From Paulinella micropora (Eukaryota > Cercozoa > Imbricatea > Euglyphida), in NCBI GenBank assembly GCA_009731375.1, contig BJOX01000126.1:371574-401501 (forward strand): a stretch of 29,928 nucleotides of DNA, read 5' to 3'. A program made the position numbers and the translations under genes. How positions within the stretch are numbered: position 1 is the first letter of the stretch; the number at the start of each line of letters is the position of its first letter. Below the pieces are notes generated by a model, which was not told the origin of the DNA, did no database searches, and saw only the letters and a program-made list of their open reading frames with translations. Positions 17,228 through 29,045 of the stretch are shown piece by piece.

Positions 17228-17370
17228 TTATTCAATCATTATGACGACTATTGTATTAATAACACTATCTCCTAATTTAATTAAACAGTGCATGAGGTTC
17301 CAGATTTGACAGTTTACCTTGTTTACTTCCTTTAAAACTAATTTGTTTATTATTATTTTGCTCTTATTGT
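17228..17370. other. Low-copy AT-rich DNA
   Basis: Nothing recognised. Confidence 0.4.
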
Positions 17371-17666
17371 CTAGCCACACATACACACACATAAATACAC
17401 ATACACCACAAAAACACATACAAACACAACACACACATGCACACGCACACACATCCACAGTAAGCGCAGGAGACGCAAGATTTGATAGCACATATGTGGA
17501 CGCACACGCAGAAGAGGAGAGGCAGGCTAGCTTCGCACACACACACACACATGTTTGACGAGACAGAGATAGAAAAGAGAGAGAGAGAGAGAGAGAGAGA
17601 AAGAGTCGGAGAGAGAGAGACTAGGAGAGAGAGAGATAGAGAGAGAGAGATAGAGAGAGAAAGAGA

Positions 17667-17708
<42 letters not shown>

Positions 17709-17849
17709 GAGAAAGAGAGAGAGAGAGAGAGGAGAATGAGAGAGAGAGAGGAGAGGAGAGGAGAGGAGGAGTGGAGAGGAGAGGAGAGGAGAGAGATGAG
17801 ATAGATAGATAGATAGACAAATAGGATCATAGTATAGATAGATAGAAAG
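17371..17849. repeat. (CA)n, (GA)n, GAGAG and GATA arrays
   Basis: CA-rich DNA (17371-17455) and about 70 bp of low-copy DNA (17460-17535) precede a long GA array with A and T interruptions (17570-17795) and a GATA run to 17848. Open frames on both strands are artefacts. Confidence 0.9.
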
Positions 17850-17871
17850 GCATTTTTTAACCAAAAAATCA
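17850..17871 (-). repeat. Short repeat U with TTTTTTAACCAAAAAA hairpin, copy 1
   Basis: This 22-bp sequence is identical to 18605-18626. Both copies lie between a tetranucleotide or dinucleotide array and other DNA. The T6/A6 arms can pair. Confidence 0.7.
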
Positions 17872-18185
17872 CACACACACACAAACACACACACACACAC
17901 ACACACACGCACGCACGCACGCAAACACACATACATGCTTACACACTCATTCACTCATTCACTCACTCGCTCATTTGCTCAGTCAATTTCCCTCACTCAT
18001 TCATTCACTCATCACTCACTGACTCATTCACTCACTCATGATCATTCACTCACTCACACACTCACTTAAATGCATAAATTACTCACTCACTCACTTACTG
18101 ACTCACTTCCTCACACAATCACGCACGCATGCACTCACTCACTCACTTACTCCCTCACTCACTCCCTCATGTAGTCACCATATCA
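17872..18185. repeat. (CA)n and degenerate CACT/CATT array
   Basis: CA runs to about 17935 are followed by about 240 bp of imperfect ACTC/ATTC tetranucleotide repeat. Confidence 0.85.
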
Positions 18186-18186
18186 C

Positions 18187-18248
<62 letters not shown>

Positions 18249-18265
18249 AGAGAGAGAGATAGATA

Positions 18266-18311
<46 letters not shown>

Positions 18312-18421
18312 GGATAGATAGATAGATGGATAGATAGGTAGGTAGATATATGGGTAGATAGATAGGTAGGTAGGTAGAGAGAGATAGATAGAGAGAGAGA
18401 GAGAGATAGAGAGAGAGAGAG

Positions 18422-18464
<43 letters not shown>

Positions 18465-18562
18465 TAGATAGATAGAGAGAGATAGAGAGAGAGAGAAAGA
18501 GAGAGATAGATAAATAGATAGATAGATAGATAGAGAGAGAGATAGAGAGAGATAGATAGAGA

Positions 18563-18593
<31 letters not shown>

Positions 18594-18604
18594 TGAAAAA
18601 GAAA
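18186..18604. repeat. (GA)n and (GATA)n arrays
   Basis: GA (18188-18260), GATA with GATG/GGTA variants (18262-18375), then mixed GA and GATA to 18598. No gene. Confidence 0.95.
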
Positions 18605-18626
18605 GCATTTTTTAACCAAAAAATCA
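18605..18626 (-). repeat. Short repeat U, copy 2
   Basis: An exact copy of 17850-17871. On the minus strand the array that follows is TTTC then (TCTC)n, against TTTC then (TATC)n for copy 1. Confidence 0.7.
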
Positions 18627-19094
18627 TGCATACATCAACATATACAGTCAATAGAACCATGTTGGGCAGATACTTAGCATACTAGATATATTTGTTAAGA
18701 ATTGCTAAGTGAGGACAGTGTGTATTTACTCTATCTAGCTACCTCCGCGTAAGAATCTTTTAAAGCAAACATATTTGTTGTCTGTATGTATGTATGTATA
18801 TATGTATGTATGTATGTATGTATACGTATGTATGCCATGTATGTATGCCAAATATGTTAGTCAAATATGTTTGTCATGCATGTTTGTCATGTATGTATAC
18901 ATGTCATATATGTATATATATGTCATATATGTACTTTATGTTCTTTCTTCTTCTCTATGACACCGTACAGCCTACATTTTGCAAAAATAACAACACATTT
19001 ACTATTGTCAGAGTTACATAGTTTTCTGTGCAATTTTTTCATGTTGGAGCTTAGTCCTTGAAAAAATAACCTAGGAAATACAAAAAGATTAACA
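18627..19094. other. Low-copy DNA with a short (GTAT)n array
   Basis: GTAT and GTCAT-type repeats occupy about 18783-18935. The flanks (18627-18780, 18936-19094) are unremarkable AT-rich DNA without a supported gene. Confidence 0.5.
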
Positions 19095-19311
19095 CACAAT
19101 CATGCTTGCGAAAATTCATACGTATTATGTTTTTCCTTCCGTCCTTCTCTCCCGAATTCCTTCCTCTCTCTCCAACATACACACACATAAACACAAAAAT
19201 ACACAATAAATACATCCACATTCATACACACACACACACACAGACAGACAGACGCACACACACAGACAGACAGACGCACACACACACACACAAACAGAAC
19301 TCTGTCTCTCA

Positions 19312-19360
<49 letters not shown>
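19095..19360 (+). repeat. Left unique arm of the fold-back
   Basis: Landmarks in order: CACAATCATG, ATTCATACGTATTATG, CCTTCCGTCCTTCTCTCCCG, CTCTCCAACATACAC, ACAATAAATACATCCACATT, CA repeats, AACAGAACTCT, CT array. All recur inverted in 24272-24486. Confidence 0.85.
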
Positions 19361-19880
19361 GTATGTATGTATGTATGTATGTATGCATGTATGCATGTAT
19401 GTATGTTTGTATGTATGTATGTATGTATGTATGTATGTATGTATGTACGTATGTACATTATGTATGTATATATTGTATGTATGTATGTATGTATGTATGT
19501 ATATTATGTATGTATGTATATGTTGTATGTATGTATGTATTTGTATGTATTTGTATGCATGTATGTATGTATGTATGTATGTATGTATGTTTGTTTGTTT
19601 GTATGTTTGTTTGTATGTATGTATGTATGTATGCATGCATGTATGTATGCATGTATGTCTGTATGTCTGTATGTCTGTATCTGTATGTCTGTATGTCTGT
19701 CTGTCTGTCTGTACGTATGCACAAGATCTTGCATATGTATATGTGTGTGTGTGCATGTGTCTGTCTGCCTGTCTGTCTGCTTGTCTGTCTGCCTATCTGT
19801 CTGCCTATCTGTCTGCCTATCTGTCTGTCGGTCTGTCTGTCTCTCTGCCTGCCTCTATGTCTGTATGTCTGCATGTATGC

Positions 19881-19911
<31 letters not shown>

Positions 19912-20172
19912 TGTATATATGTGTGTTTGTGTCTGTGTGCCTGTGTCTGTCTGTCTGTCTGTCTGTCTGCCTGCCTGCCTCTATGTATGTCTGCATGTAT
20001 GTATGTATGTATGTATGTCTGTATGTATGTCTGTATGTATGTCTGTATGTCTGTCTGTCTGCCTGTCTGTCTGCCTGTCTGTCTGCCTGTCTGTCTGCCT
20101 GTCTGTCTGCCTCTATGTCTGTCTGCCTGTCTGTATGTATGTATGTGTGTATGTGTGTGTATGTGTGTGTAC

Positions 20173-20208
<36 letters not shown>

Positions 20209-20803
20209 TCTGTCTGTCTGTCTGTCTGTCTGCCTGTCTGTCTGCCTATCTGCCTATCTGTCTGTCTGTCTGTCTGCCTGCCTGCCTCTATGTCTGTCTG
20301 TCTGTCTGTCTGTATGTCTGTATGTATGTATGTATGTATGTATGTGTGTGTATGTGTCTGTCTGTCTGTCTGCCTGCCTGTCTGCCTGTCTGTCTGCCTA
20401 TCTGCCTATCTGTCTGCCTGTCTGCCTGCCTCTATGTCTCTGCCTGTATGTATGTATGTATGTATGTATGTATGCATGTATATTGTATGTATCGTGCATG
20501 CATCTATCTATGTATGTATGCATGCATGCATGTATGTATGTATGTATGTATGCATGTATGCATGCATGCATGTATGTATGTATGTATGCATGTATGCATA
20601 TATGCACGCATGTATGTATTTATGGATGCATGGATGCATGGATGCATGCATGTATGTATGTATGCATGCATACATGCATGTATGTATGCATACATGCATG
20701 TATGTATGTATGTATGCATGTATGTATTTTGTACGTATGTATGTATGTATGTATGTATGTATGTATGTATGCATGCATGTATGTATGTATGTATGTACAT
20801 ATG

Positions 20804-20834
<31 letters not shown>

Positions 20835-21310
20835 CCATGCATGCATGAATGTATGTATGCATGTATGTATGTATGTATGTATGTATGCACGCATGCATGT
20901 ATGTACGTATGTATGTATTACGTATGTATGTATGTATGTATTGTATGTATTGTATGTATGTATGTATGTGTGTATGTATGCATGTATAAATGTATGCATC
21001 TATGCATGTATGGATGTATGCATGTATGTATGTATGTACGCATGTATGCATGTATGCATGCATGCATGCATATATGTATGTATGTATGTATATATGTATG
21101 TATGTATGTATTTATGTATGTATATATGTATGTATGTATGTATCCATGCATGCATGCATGCATGTATGTATGTATGTATGTATGTATGTATGTATGTATC
21201 TTTTTATGTATGCATGCATGCATGTATGTATGTATGTATGTATGTATGTACGTATGTATGCATGTTTGCATGTATGCATGTATGTATGCATGTATGTATG
21301 CATGTATGTC

Positions 21311-21341
<31 letters not shown>

Positions 21342-21465
21342 CTGTGTGTGTGTGTGTGTGTGTCTATGCATATGCATGTATGTATGTATGTATGCATGTA
21401 TGTGTGTGTATATGTACATATGTATGTATGTATGTATGTATGTATGTGTGTACATATGTACATAT
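19361..21465. repeat. (GTAT)n / (CTGT)n / GCAT array
   Basis: About 2.1 kb is nearly pure four-base repeat: GTAT, with CTGT/CTGCC blocks at 19670-20450 and GCAT variants after 20460. A four-base unit has no stop in any frame, so frames over 700 codons arise. They have no codon structure and are not genes. Confidence 0.95.
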
Positions 21466-22070
21466 GCACTTGAATAATATTCAATAATATTGCATAACAC
21501 TAATTGAATAATTCGTTGAATAAGTTATCATAGTATTGAAGCATAATATTGAATAGTATTGAATAGTATTGATTACTGAATATAATACTTATCATAAGTC
21601 GAATATTAATCATATTGAATAAGATCATATTATCATGGCTCGGGTGAGTATGATCCAGAATCATGTGAATACCGTACCGGACCGAATTATTCAGTAGTAC
21701 TATGATATTGTGTTAATTTTCTTCAAGTTTTTACATCTATTCAAGTTTTTAGTTCCGTTACTTCATTATGATAAGTTCAGTTTTAATAATTATCAACTGC
21801 CACCGTCATAACTTGAATATGTTGATAAATATTGATCAATACTGATGATTTATTCAAGTTGAACTCAAGTTCACTGATATTGATTAAGTGATATTGATTA
21901 ATATTGATTAATATTGATTAACATCATAGCTGAGACGGTTGATTAATATTGCCTGGATCAAGTTATATTAGCTGATTAATATTGATTTTTTTGGCATAAT
22001 CTTGATGAAGTTAGATTCATAGTATTGAATAATTTAATAAGCATACGGTAATACTGAAATCAGCGTCGCA
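21466..22070. other. AT-rich core of the fold-back with ATTGAATA/ATTGATTA motifs
   Basis: The only non-microsatellite interior DNA. It is made largely of diverged TTGAATA and ATTGATTA units, including three perfect 10-bp repeats ATATTGATTA (21891-21920) and a TTGAATA-A-TATTCAA inverted repeat near 21471. No ORF of note; possibly an old degenerate satellite. Confidence 0.6.
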
Positions 22071-22298
22071 TTTACATACATACATACCGTGCCATACATG
22101 CATGCATACATGCATACATACATACATACATGTACATGCATGCTATATAAAGATATACATACATACATACATACATACATACATGCATGCATACATACAT
22201 ACATACATACATGCATACATACATGCCGCATGATACATACATGCATGCATACATACATACATACATACATACATGCATGCATACATAGAAAGATACAC

Positions 22299-22332
<34 letters not shown>

Positions 22333-22608
22333 CATATATACATATATATATACATATATACATACATACATACATACATACATACATACATACATACATA
22401 CATACATACAATGCATACATGCATGCATGCATACATGCGTACATACATACATACATACATACATACATGCATACATGCATACATGCATACATGCATGCAT
22501 ACATACATACATACATTCATACATACATAGATTATACAATACATACATCATGTGACATACATACATACATACATACATACACACATACATACATACATAC
22601 ATACAATA

Positions 22609-22639
<31 letters not shown>

Positions 22640-22885
22640 CATACATACATACATGCATGCGTGCATGCATGCATACAGACATACATACATACATAAATAC
22701 ATAAATACATGCACGCATGCATTGATACATACATACATACATACATACATACATGCATACATGCATACATGCATACATGCGTGCATGCATGCATGTATAC
22801 ATACATACATACATACATGCATGCATACATTACATACATGCATACATACATACATACATACCATGCACATATAAAAACATACATA
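22071..22885. repeat. (ATAC)n array with GCAT variants
   Basis: This is the same repeat as the left side but on the opposite strand. No gene; the Ile-His-Thr-Tyr frames are artefacts. Confidence 0.95.
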
Positions 22886-23035
22886 CATACGTATGTATGT
22901 TTGTATGTATGTATGTATGTATGTATGTATTTATGTATTTATGTATTTATGTATCTATGTATCCATGCATGCATGCATGTATGTATGTATGTATGTATGT
23001 ATGTATGCACGCATGCATGTACGTACGTATGTACG

Positions 23036-23067
<32 letters not shown>

Positions 23068-23445
23068 TTGTATAATGTGTGTATGTATGTATGTATGTAT
23101 GTATGTATGTATGCATGCATGTATGCATGTATGCATGTATGCATGTATATACATGCATGCATGTATGTATGTATGTATGTATGTACGCATGTATGCATGC
23201 ATGCATGCATGCATGTATGTATGTATGTATGTATGCATGTATGTATGTATGTATGTATGCATGTATATATATATGTATGTATGTATATATCCATGCGTGC
23301 ATGCGTATGTATGTATGTATGTATGTGTCTGCCTGCCTCTATGTCTGTATGTCTGTATGTATGTCTGTATGTATGTAGTATGTATGTATGTATCGTGCAT
23401 GCATCTATGTATGTATGTATGTATGTATGTATGTATATATGTATA
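22886..23445. repeat. (GTAT)n array, strand switched back
   Basis: It begins at a 20-bp perfect palindrome, ACATACATAC/GTATGTATGT. It includes a block (about 23326-23415) that is a direct copy of 20424-20510, recognisable by TATCGTGCATGCATCTAT. Confidence 0.9.
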
Positions 23446-23721
23446 TATACATAAATACATACATACATGCATACATGCATACATACATACATACATGCAT
23501 GCATACATACATGCATACCTACATGCATACCTACATGCATACATACATACATACATACATGCATACATACATACATACATACATATATACATGCATACAT
23601 ACATACATACATACATACATACATACATACATACATACATGCATGCATGCATGCATATATAAAAAGATAAATAGACAGACAGACAGGCAGACAGACACAG
23701 GCAGACACACACACACACACA

Positions 23722-23752
<31 letters not shown>

Positions 23753-24271
23753 GCATACATACAGACATACAGACATAGAGGCAGGCAGAGAGACAGACAA
23801 CCGACAGACAGATAGGCAGACAGACAGACAGACAGGCAGACAGACAGGCAGACAGACAGGCAGACAGACAGGCAGAAACATACACTCACACATACGTGTA
23901 CAGACATACAGACATACATACATACAGACATACAGACATACAGACATACATACATACATACAGACAGACAGACAGACACACAGACATACATATACATACA
24001 TACATACATACATACATACATACATACATACATACATACATACATACATACATACATACATACGTACGTACGTACATACATACATACATACATACATACA
24101 TACATACATACATACATACATACATAATACATGCATACATGCATACATACATACACACATACATACATACATACATACATACATACATGCATACATACAT
24201 ACATACATACATACATATACATACATACATACATACATACATACATACATACTTACTTACTTACTTACATA
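23446..24271. repeat. (ATAC)n and (CAGA)n array, right arm interior
   Basis: The CAGA/GCAG blocks at 23675-23955 are the inverted counterpart of the CTGT blocks at 19670-19990. No gene. Confidence 0.9.
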
Positions 24272-24486
24272 GAGAGAGAGAAAGAGAGAGAAGAGAGACA
24301 ACTAGAGTTCTGTTTGTGTGTGTGTGTGTGTGTATGAATGTGGATGTATTTATTGTGCGTGTGTGTGTTTTTTTTTTTTTTGGTTTATGTGTGTATGTTG
24401 GAGAGAGAGAGGAAGGAACTCGGGAGAGAAGGACGGAAGGAATTAGAAAAACATAATACGTATGAATTTTCGCAAACATGATTGTG
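24272..24486 (-). repeat. Right unique arm of the fold-back
   Basis: Inverted copy of 19095-19360 with several substitutions, a T12 run expansion and a 4-bp AATT-type insertion. Confidence 0.85.
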
Positions 24487-24825
24487 GCGCGTTAGCAAAT
24501 TTTTTTAAGTCAAACTTGAGGCAACTACCGTAAAAGCGGCTGTTTGGGTGAGAAGCCGCAAGAGCTTAGTTGGTGGCCGAAACCGGCCGAGTTTTGTTAA
24601 CCCGAAGACAAACCTTCCGTTATTTACGTGCAAATTTTCACTAAACCTGCCGGTCACGCTGGTGAACTAGGTTGCCAGTCGGTCTGCCCAAATACAAAAA
24701 ATGGTTGGGTAATTTTCACTAAACCTGCCGGTCACGCTGGTGAACTAGGTCGCCCAAATACAAAAAATGGTTGGATTTACGGGGATTTTCTGGTGGCTGT
24801 ACCGGCCAAAACTTTTTCTTTGCGA
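24487..24825. other. Low-copy DNA with two hairpins and a 78/66-bp tandem duplication
   Basis: GCGGCT/AGCCGC (24536-24559) and GGCCG/CGGCC (24575-24588) can form consecutive hairpins. A segment beginning AATTTTCACTAAACCTGCC is tandemly duplicated (24633-24710, 24711-24776), the second copy lacking 12 bp. No ORF is supported. Confidence 0.6.
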
Positions 24826-25360
24826 NNNNNNNNNNNNNNNNNNNNNNNNNNNNNNNNNNNNNNNNNNNNNNNNNNNNNNNNNNNNNNNNNNNNNNNNNNN
24901 NNNNNNNNNNNNNNNNNNNNNNNNNNNNNNNNNNNNNNNNNNNNNNNNNNNNNNNNNNNNNNNNNNNNNNNNNNNNNNNNNNNNNNNNNNNNNNNNNNNN
25001 NNNNNNNNNNNNNNNNNNNNNNNNNNNNNNNNNNNNNNNNNNNNNNNNNNNNNNNNNNNNNNNNNNNNNNNNNNNNNNNNNNNNNNNNNNNNNNNNNNNN
25101 NNNNNNNNNNNNNNNNNNNNNNNNNNNNNNNNNNNNNNNNNNNNNNNNNNNNNNNNNNNNNNNNNNNNNNNNNNNNNNNNNNNNNNNNNNNNNNNNNNNN
25201 NNNNNNNNNNNNNNNNNNNNNNNNNNNNNNNNNNNNNNNNNNNNNNNNNNNNNNNNNNNNNNNNNNNNNNNNNNNNNNNNNNNNNNNNNNNNNNNNNNNN
25301 NNNNNNNNNNNNNNNNNNNNNNNNNNNNNNNNNNNNNNNNNNNNNNNNNNNNNNNNNNNN
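24826..25360. other. Assembly gap (535 N)
   Basis: Unknown bases, bordered on the right by a run of 27 C that may have stopped the assembly. Confidence 1.
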
Positions 25361-25387
25361 CCCCCCCCCCCCCCCCCCCCCCCCCCC
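25361..25387. repeat. Poly-C run (27 C)
   Basis: A homopolymer directly against the gap; its true length is unknown. Confidence 0.8.
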
Positions 25388-25885
25388 AAAAAAAAACAAA
25401 CAAGAATTTTGTTCAGCTTGATCGATGCAGTGCTTTTTGTGAACAAGAAAACCTCATAATGCTTCCCTATTGTATGATGATGCTGCATGCCTTGTGTTTG
25501 CTGTGAACATGTTTGTGAGCTTCACACAGAATGATTATCTCTTGAGAAGTTCTGTATGGTCCGCTGATCTAGACCATTTGATGGTGGCAATAAGACAGGA
25601 TTTTCAACAATTTCGAACCATCTGAAACTACTCCACCCAATGCAATCCCTCTTTCTGAGTTTGGCTGCATTCGGGGCCGGTCTGGTTTCAACTGGATTCT
25701 GTCTGAGTTTGGCTGCATTCGGGCTTATGTCGTATCTCCAGAACCGAAGGTCACACATGCCTCACAACGTTTCTATCATTGTCATACATAAGTTTATTCT
25801 TACGTAAGGACCTTTGACAGTAGAATGTACTGCATTGCATTCATCTTGTATTTATGTTTTCAGGTGCAGAGACTGAGACGCACAT
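25388..25885. other. Low-copy DNA with a 48-bp-spaced direct repeat
   Basis: A 22-bp sequence containing GAGTTTGGCTGCATTCGGG occurs at 25654-25675 and 25702-25723. No coding region is convincing on either strand. Confidence 0.5.
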
Positions 25886-25979
25886 TAGTATGTATGTACA
25901 TACATACATATGTATGTATGCATGTATGTATGCATGTATGTATGTATGTATGTACATATGTATGTACATATGTATGTAC

Positions 25980-26019
<40 letters not shown>

Positions 26020-26399
26020 TGTATGTATGTATTTATGTATGTATGTACGTATGTATGTATGTACATTATGTATGTATGTATGTAACATATGTATGTATGT
26101 ATGAGTACTTGTATGTATGTATGTATGTATGACATATGTATGTATGTATGCATGTATGTATGCATGTGTACATTTATGTATGTATGTGACATATGTGTAC
26201 ATACATATGTATGTATGGTTTTAAGATGTATGTATGTATGTATGTATGTATGGTACATACATGTACATATACATACATATACATACATATACATGCATAC
26301 ATACATACATACATACATACATGCATGCATATGTACATACATACATACATAGTATGTATGTATGTACGTACGTACGTACGTATGTATGCATGATGTATG

Positions 26400-26430
<31 letters not shown>

Positions 26431-26620
26431 TGTATGTATGTATGTATGTTATGTATACATATGTATGTGTATGTATGTGTATGTAAGTATGTTATGTATA
26501 CATATGTGTGTGTATGTATGTATGTATGTATGTCTGTCTGTATGTCTGTATGTATATGTATGTATGTAATGTATGTATGTATGTATGTATGTATGTATCT
26601 TATGGCCTATGTATGTATGG
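25886..26620. repeat. (GTAT)n / (ATAC)n array
   Basis: GTAT arrays with TACATATGTA interruptions, a short ATAC section (26255-26352), then GTAT again. No gene. Confidence 0.95.
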
Positions 26621-26920
26621 TTTTTAAGCCCGAGGCTCGTTTCTCGAACCCTGTCGGAATTTTTCCCAATTGAAAAACTAGGGTTGCAACTTTCCGGCAA
26701 AACGTGGATTAGTATTATCTGATATTCTCATCGCAGTTAAATAAAAAAAGCCTTGTGTTTTCCGATTTGTATAATACGTTCTGCCTCCAATCTTATGTTG
26801 AAGCTGTAATTCGGGTTGAAACATAAATTTAACGCGGTTATGATAGCAAACTCTGCATTATTATCGGGTTATTTTAATCGTTTTTCCCGTTGGGTGAATC
26901 AGAAAAAACAGTTACTTCTA
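26621..26920. other. Low-copy DNA, nothing recognised
   Basis: About 300 bp between microsatellites. Both strands have frequent stops and no RNA gene motif was found. Confidence 0.5.
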
Positions 26921-27476
26921 CTAGCCTAGCCTAGCCTAGCCTATGTATGCATGTGTTTGTATGTATGTATGTATGTATGTATGTATGCATGTATGTATGT
27001 ACATATGTATGTATGTATGAATGCATGCATGCATGTATGTATGTATGTATGTATGTATGTATGCATGCATGTATGTATATGTATGTACATATGTATGTAC
27101 ATATGTATGTATTTATGCATGCATGTATGTATGTGTATGTATGTATGTATGTACGTACGTATGTATGTATGTATGTATAAGTACGTACGTATGTATGTAT
27201 GTATGTATGTATGCATGCATGTATGTATGTTTGTATATACATGCATGCATACATACATACATACATACATACATAACATAACATAGATACATACATACAT
27301 ACATACATACATGCATGCAAGCATATATACCTACCTAACTACCTACCTACCTACCTACCTGAATACATACATAGCATATATACATGCTGCATGCATGCAC
27401 GCAGCCTGACATACATACATACATACATACATACATACATGCACACAAACACACAGACATACACACATACATACAT
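26921..27476. repeat. CTAGC pentamer, (GTAT)n, (ATAC)n and (CCTA)n arrays
   Basis: Four CTAGC units (26921-26940) lead straight into GTAT to about 27235. It switches to ATAC to about 27325, then CCTA (27327-27360) and ATAC to 27476. Confidence 0.9.
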
Positions 27477-27945
27477 ACATTACAGTACATTACAGTACAT
27501 TACATTACGTTACATCACGTTACGTTACGTTACCTTACATGACATTTTATTATGTTAAATTACATTACGTTACCTTAAATTAAATTGCATTAGATCATTA
27601 CATTACATTACGTTACGTTACTTTACGTTACTTTACGTTAAGTTACGTTACCTTACATTACATTTTATTACATTATATCATGTTAAATTACCTTACCTTA
27701 CATTAAATTGCATCATTGCATTACATTGAATTGCATTCCCTTGCATTCCCTTGCATTACATTACGTTGCATTACGTTACGTTATGTCACATTACGTTACA
27801 TTACGTTACATTACGTTACATTACCATTGCCATTATCATTGCCATTACCATTACCATTACCATACCATACACACTACGTTACATTACATTACATTACATT
27901 ACGTTTATATTACCATTACCATTACCATACCACACCATACGTGCA
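27477..27945. repeat. (ATTAC/GTTAC)n pentamer grading into (ACCATT)n hexamer
   Basis: Five-base units TTACA/TTACG/TTACC fill about 27477-27820. Six-base ACCATT/GCCATT units occur at 27820-27865 and again at 27910-27930. It is flanked by the four-base ATAC arrays. Confidence 0.85.
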
Positions 27946-28180
27946 TGCATGCAAACATACATACGTACATACATACAAACATACACACACGAATACATAC
28001 ATGCATGCATGATGCATGCATGCATACATACATGCATGCATCATGCATGCATGCATACATACATATACATACATACATGCACATACATACACATACATAC
28101 ATATACATACGTACATATACATACACATACACATAAATACATACATACATACATGTATGTATATGCTTGATATTACAAAT
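27946..28180. repeat. (ATAC)n with GCAT variants
   Basis: A four-base array with TGCATGCATGATGCATGCATG palindromic sections around 28000-28060. Confidence 0.9.
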
Positions 28181-28354
28181 AAGATGAAAAGTTGGTAACC
28201 CTGTTTGTTTGTTTTGTTTGTCTGTTTGTCTGTTTGTTTGTTGTTTGGGTAGGCAAGCGCGGCTGCGTCAGACCCCGACCCACTACAGCTCTCCTTACCG
28301 GGCCTTGCCCATTCACTGCTTGAATCAACTGGGACGCTTAGCGGTCAGGAAGAT
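28181..28354. other. (GTTT)n run and low-copy DNA
   Basis: A GTTT/GTCT run (28201-28242) is followed by about 110 bp of GC-richer unique DNA that leads directly into a TATC array. This resembles the 3' end of another tailed retroposon, unproven. Confidence 0.4.
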
Positions 28355-28383
28355 TCTATCTATCTATCTACCTATCTATCTAC

Positions 28384-28479
<96 letters not shown>

Positions 28480-28497
28480 ATATCTATCTATCTATCT
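28355..28497. repeat. (TATC)n array
   Basis: A tetranucleotide run entering the gap. Confidence 0.95.
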
Positions 28498-28751
28498 NNN
28501 NNNNNNNNNNNNNNNNNNNNNNNNNNNNNNNNNNNNNNNNNNNNNNNNNNNNNNNNNNNNNNNNNNNNNNNNNNNNNNNNNNNNNNNNNNNNNNNNNNNN
28601 NNNNNNNNNNNNNNNNNNNNNNNNNNNNNNNNNNNNNNNNNNNNNNNNNNNNNNNNNNNNNNNNNNNNNNNNNNNNNNNNNNNNNNNNNNNNNNNNNNNN
28701 NNNNNNNNNNNNNNNNNNNNNNNNNNNNNNNNNNNNNNNNNNNNNNNNNNN
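28498..28751. other. Assembly gap (254 N)
   Basis: Unknown bases between a TATC array and a T block. Confidence 1.
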
Positions 28752-28826
28752 AAATACTTTACCCACAGACTCTTGATTGACGAAATCAGAAGCTCCTTTT
28801 TTTCTGACATTAGTCGATATCTCATC
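28752..28826 (+). repeat. Family T 74-bp end block, right locus
   Basis: Reverse complement of 13004-13077 with a few changes, ending CTCATC and followed by (TATC)n. Confidence 0.85.
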
Positions 28827-28864
28827 TATCTATCTATCTGTCTATCTATCTATCTATCTGTCTA

Positions 28865-28948
<84 letters not shown>

Positions 28949-29035
28949 CCTACCTACCTACCTACCTACCTACCTACCTATCTTGCTACCTACCTACCTA
29001 CCTACCTATCTATCTGTCTATCTACCTACCTACCT
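28827..29035. repeat. (TATC)n, (TGTC)n and (TACC)n array
   Basis: A tetranucleotide array between the T end block and the 10-N gap. Confidence 0.95.
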
Positions 29036-29045
29036 NNNNNNNNNN
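29036..29045. other. Assembly gap (10 N)
   Basis: Short run of unknown bases. Confidence 1.

Larger units (their letters stand above)
19095..24486. mobile_element. 5.4-kb fold-back structure with long inverted arms
   Basis: CACAATCATG(C/T)TTGCGAAAA starts at 19095 and its inverted match ends at 24486. Beyond these points the flanks do not match. Inverted homology includes the unique ends, CA and CT tracts, and a distinctive inner segment around CTGTCGG...TCTCTCTGCCTGCCTC (about 19823-19858 against 23774-23808). The arms are therefore at least 750 bp. No transposase and no clear target duplication were found. It may be a fold-back type element or an inverted duplication. The arms differ by substitutions and indels, which argues against a simple assembly mirror. 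Confidence 0.6.

Noticed and set aside
19106-21487. Reading frames of 580-704 codons rich in Met-Tyr-Val-Cys
   Set aside because: They are translations of four-base GTAT repeats, which are stop-free in all frames; similar frames exist in several phases and on the other strand.
22939-24246. A 435-codon minus-strand frame and its plus-strand Ile-His-Thr-Tyr partners
   Set aside because: Same cause: the ATAC/GTAT array is open on both strands. There is no start context, domain or codon structure.
22071-24271. A CRISPR-like array
   Set aside because: The repeats are four-base microsatellites without spacers, in eukaryotic DNA.
24628-25506. Long ORFs spanning the 535-N gap
   Set aside because: Most of each is unknown bases; the remainder has no domain.
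27477-27820. Telomeric repeat
   Set aside because: The TTACA/TTACG units are irregular, internal and flanked by microsatellites, and lack a G-rich telomere unit.
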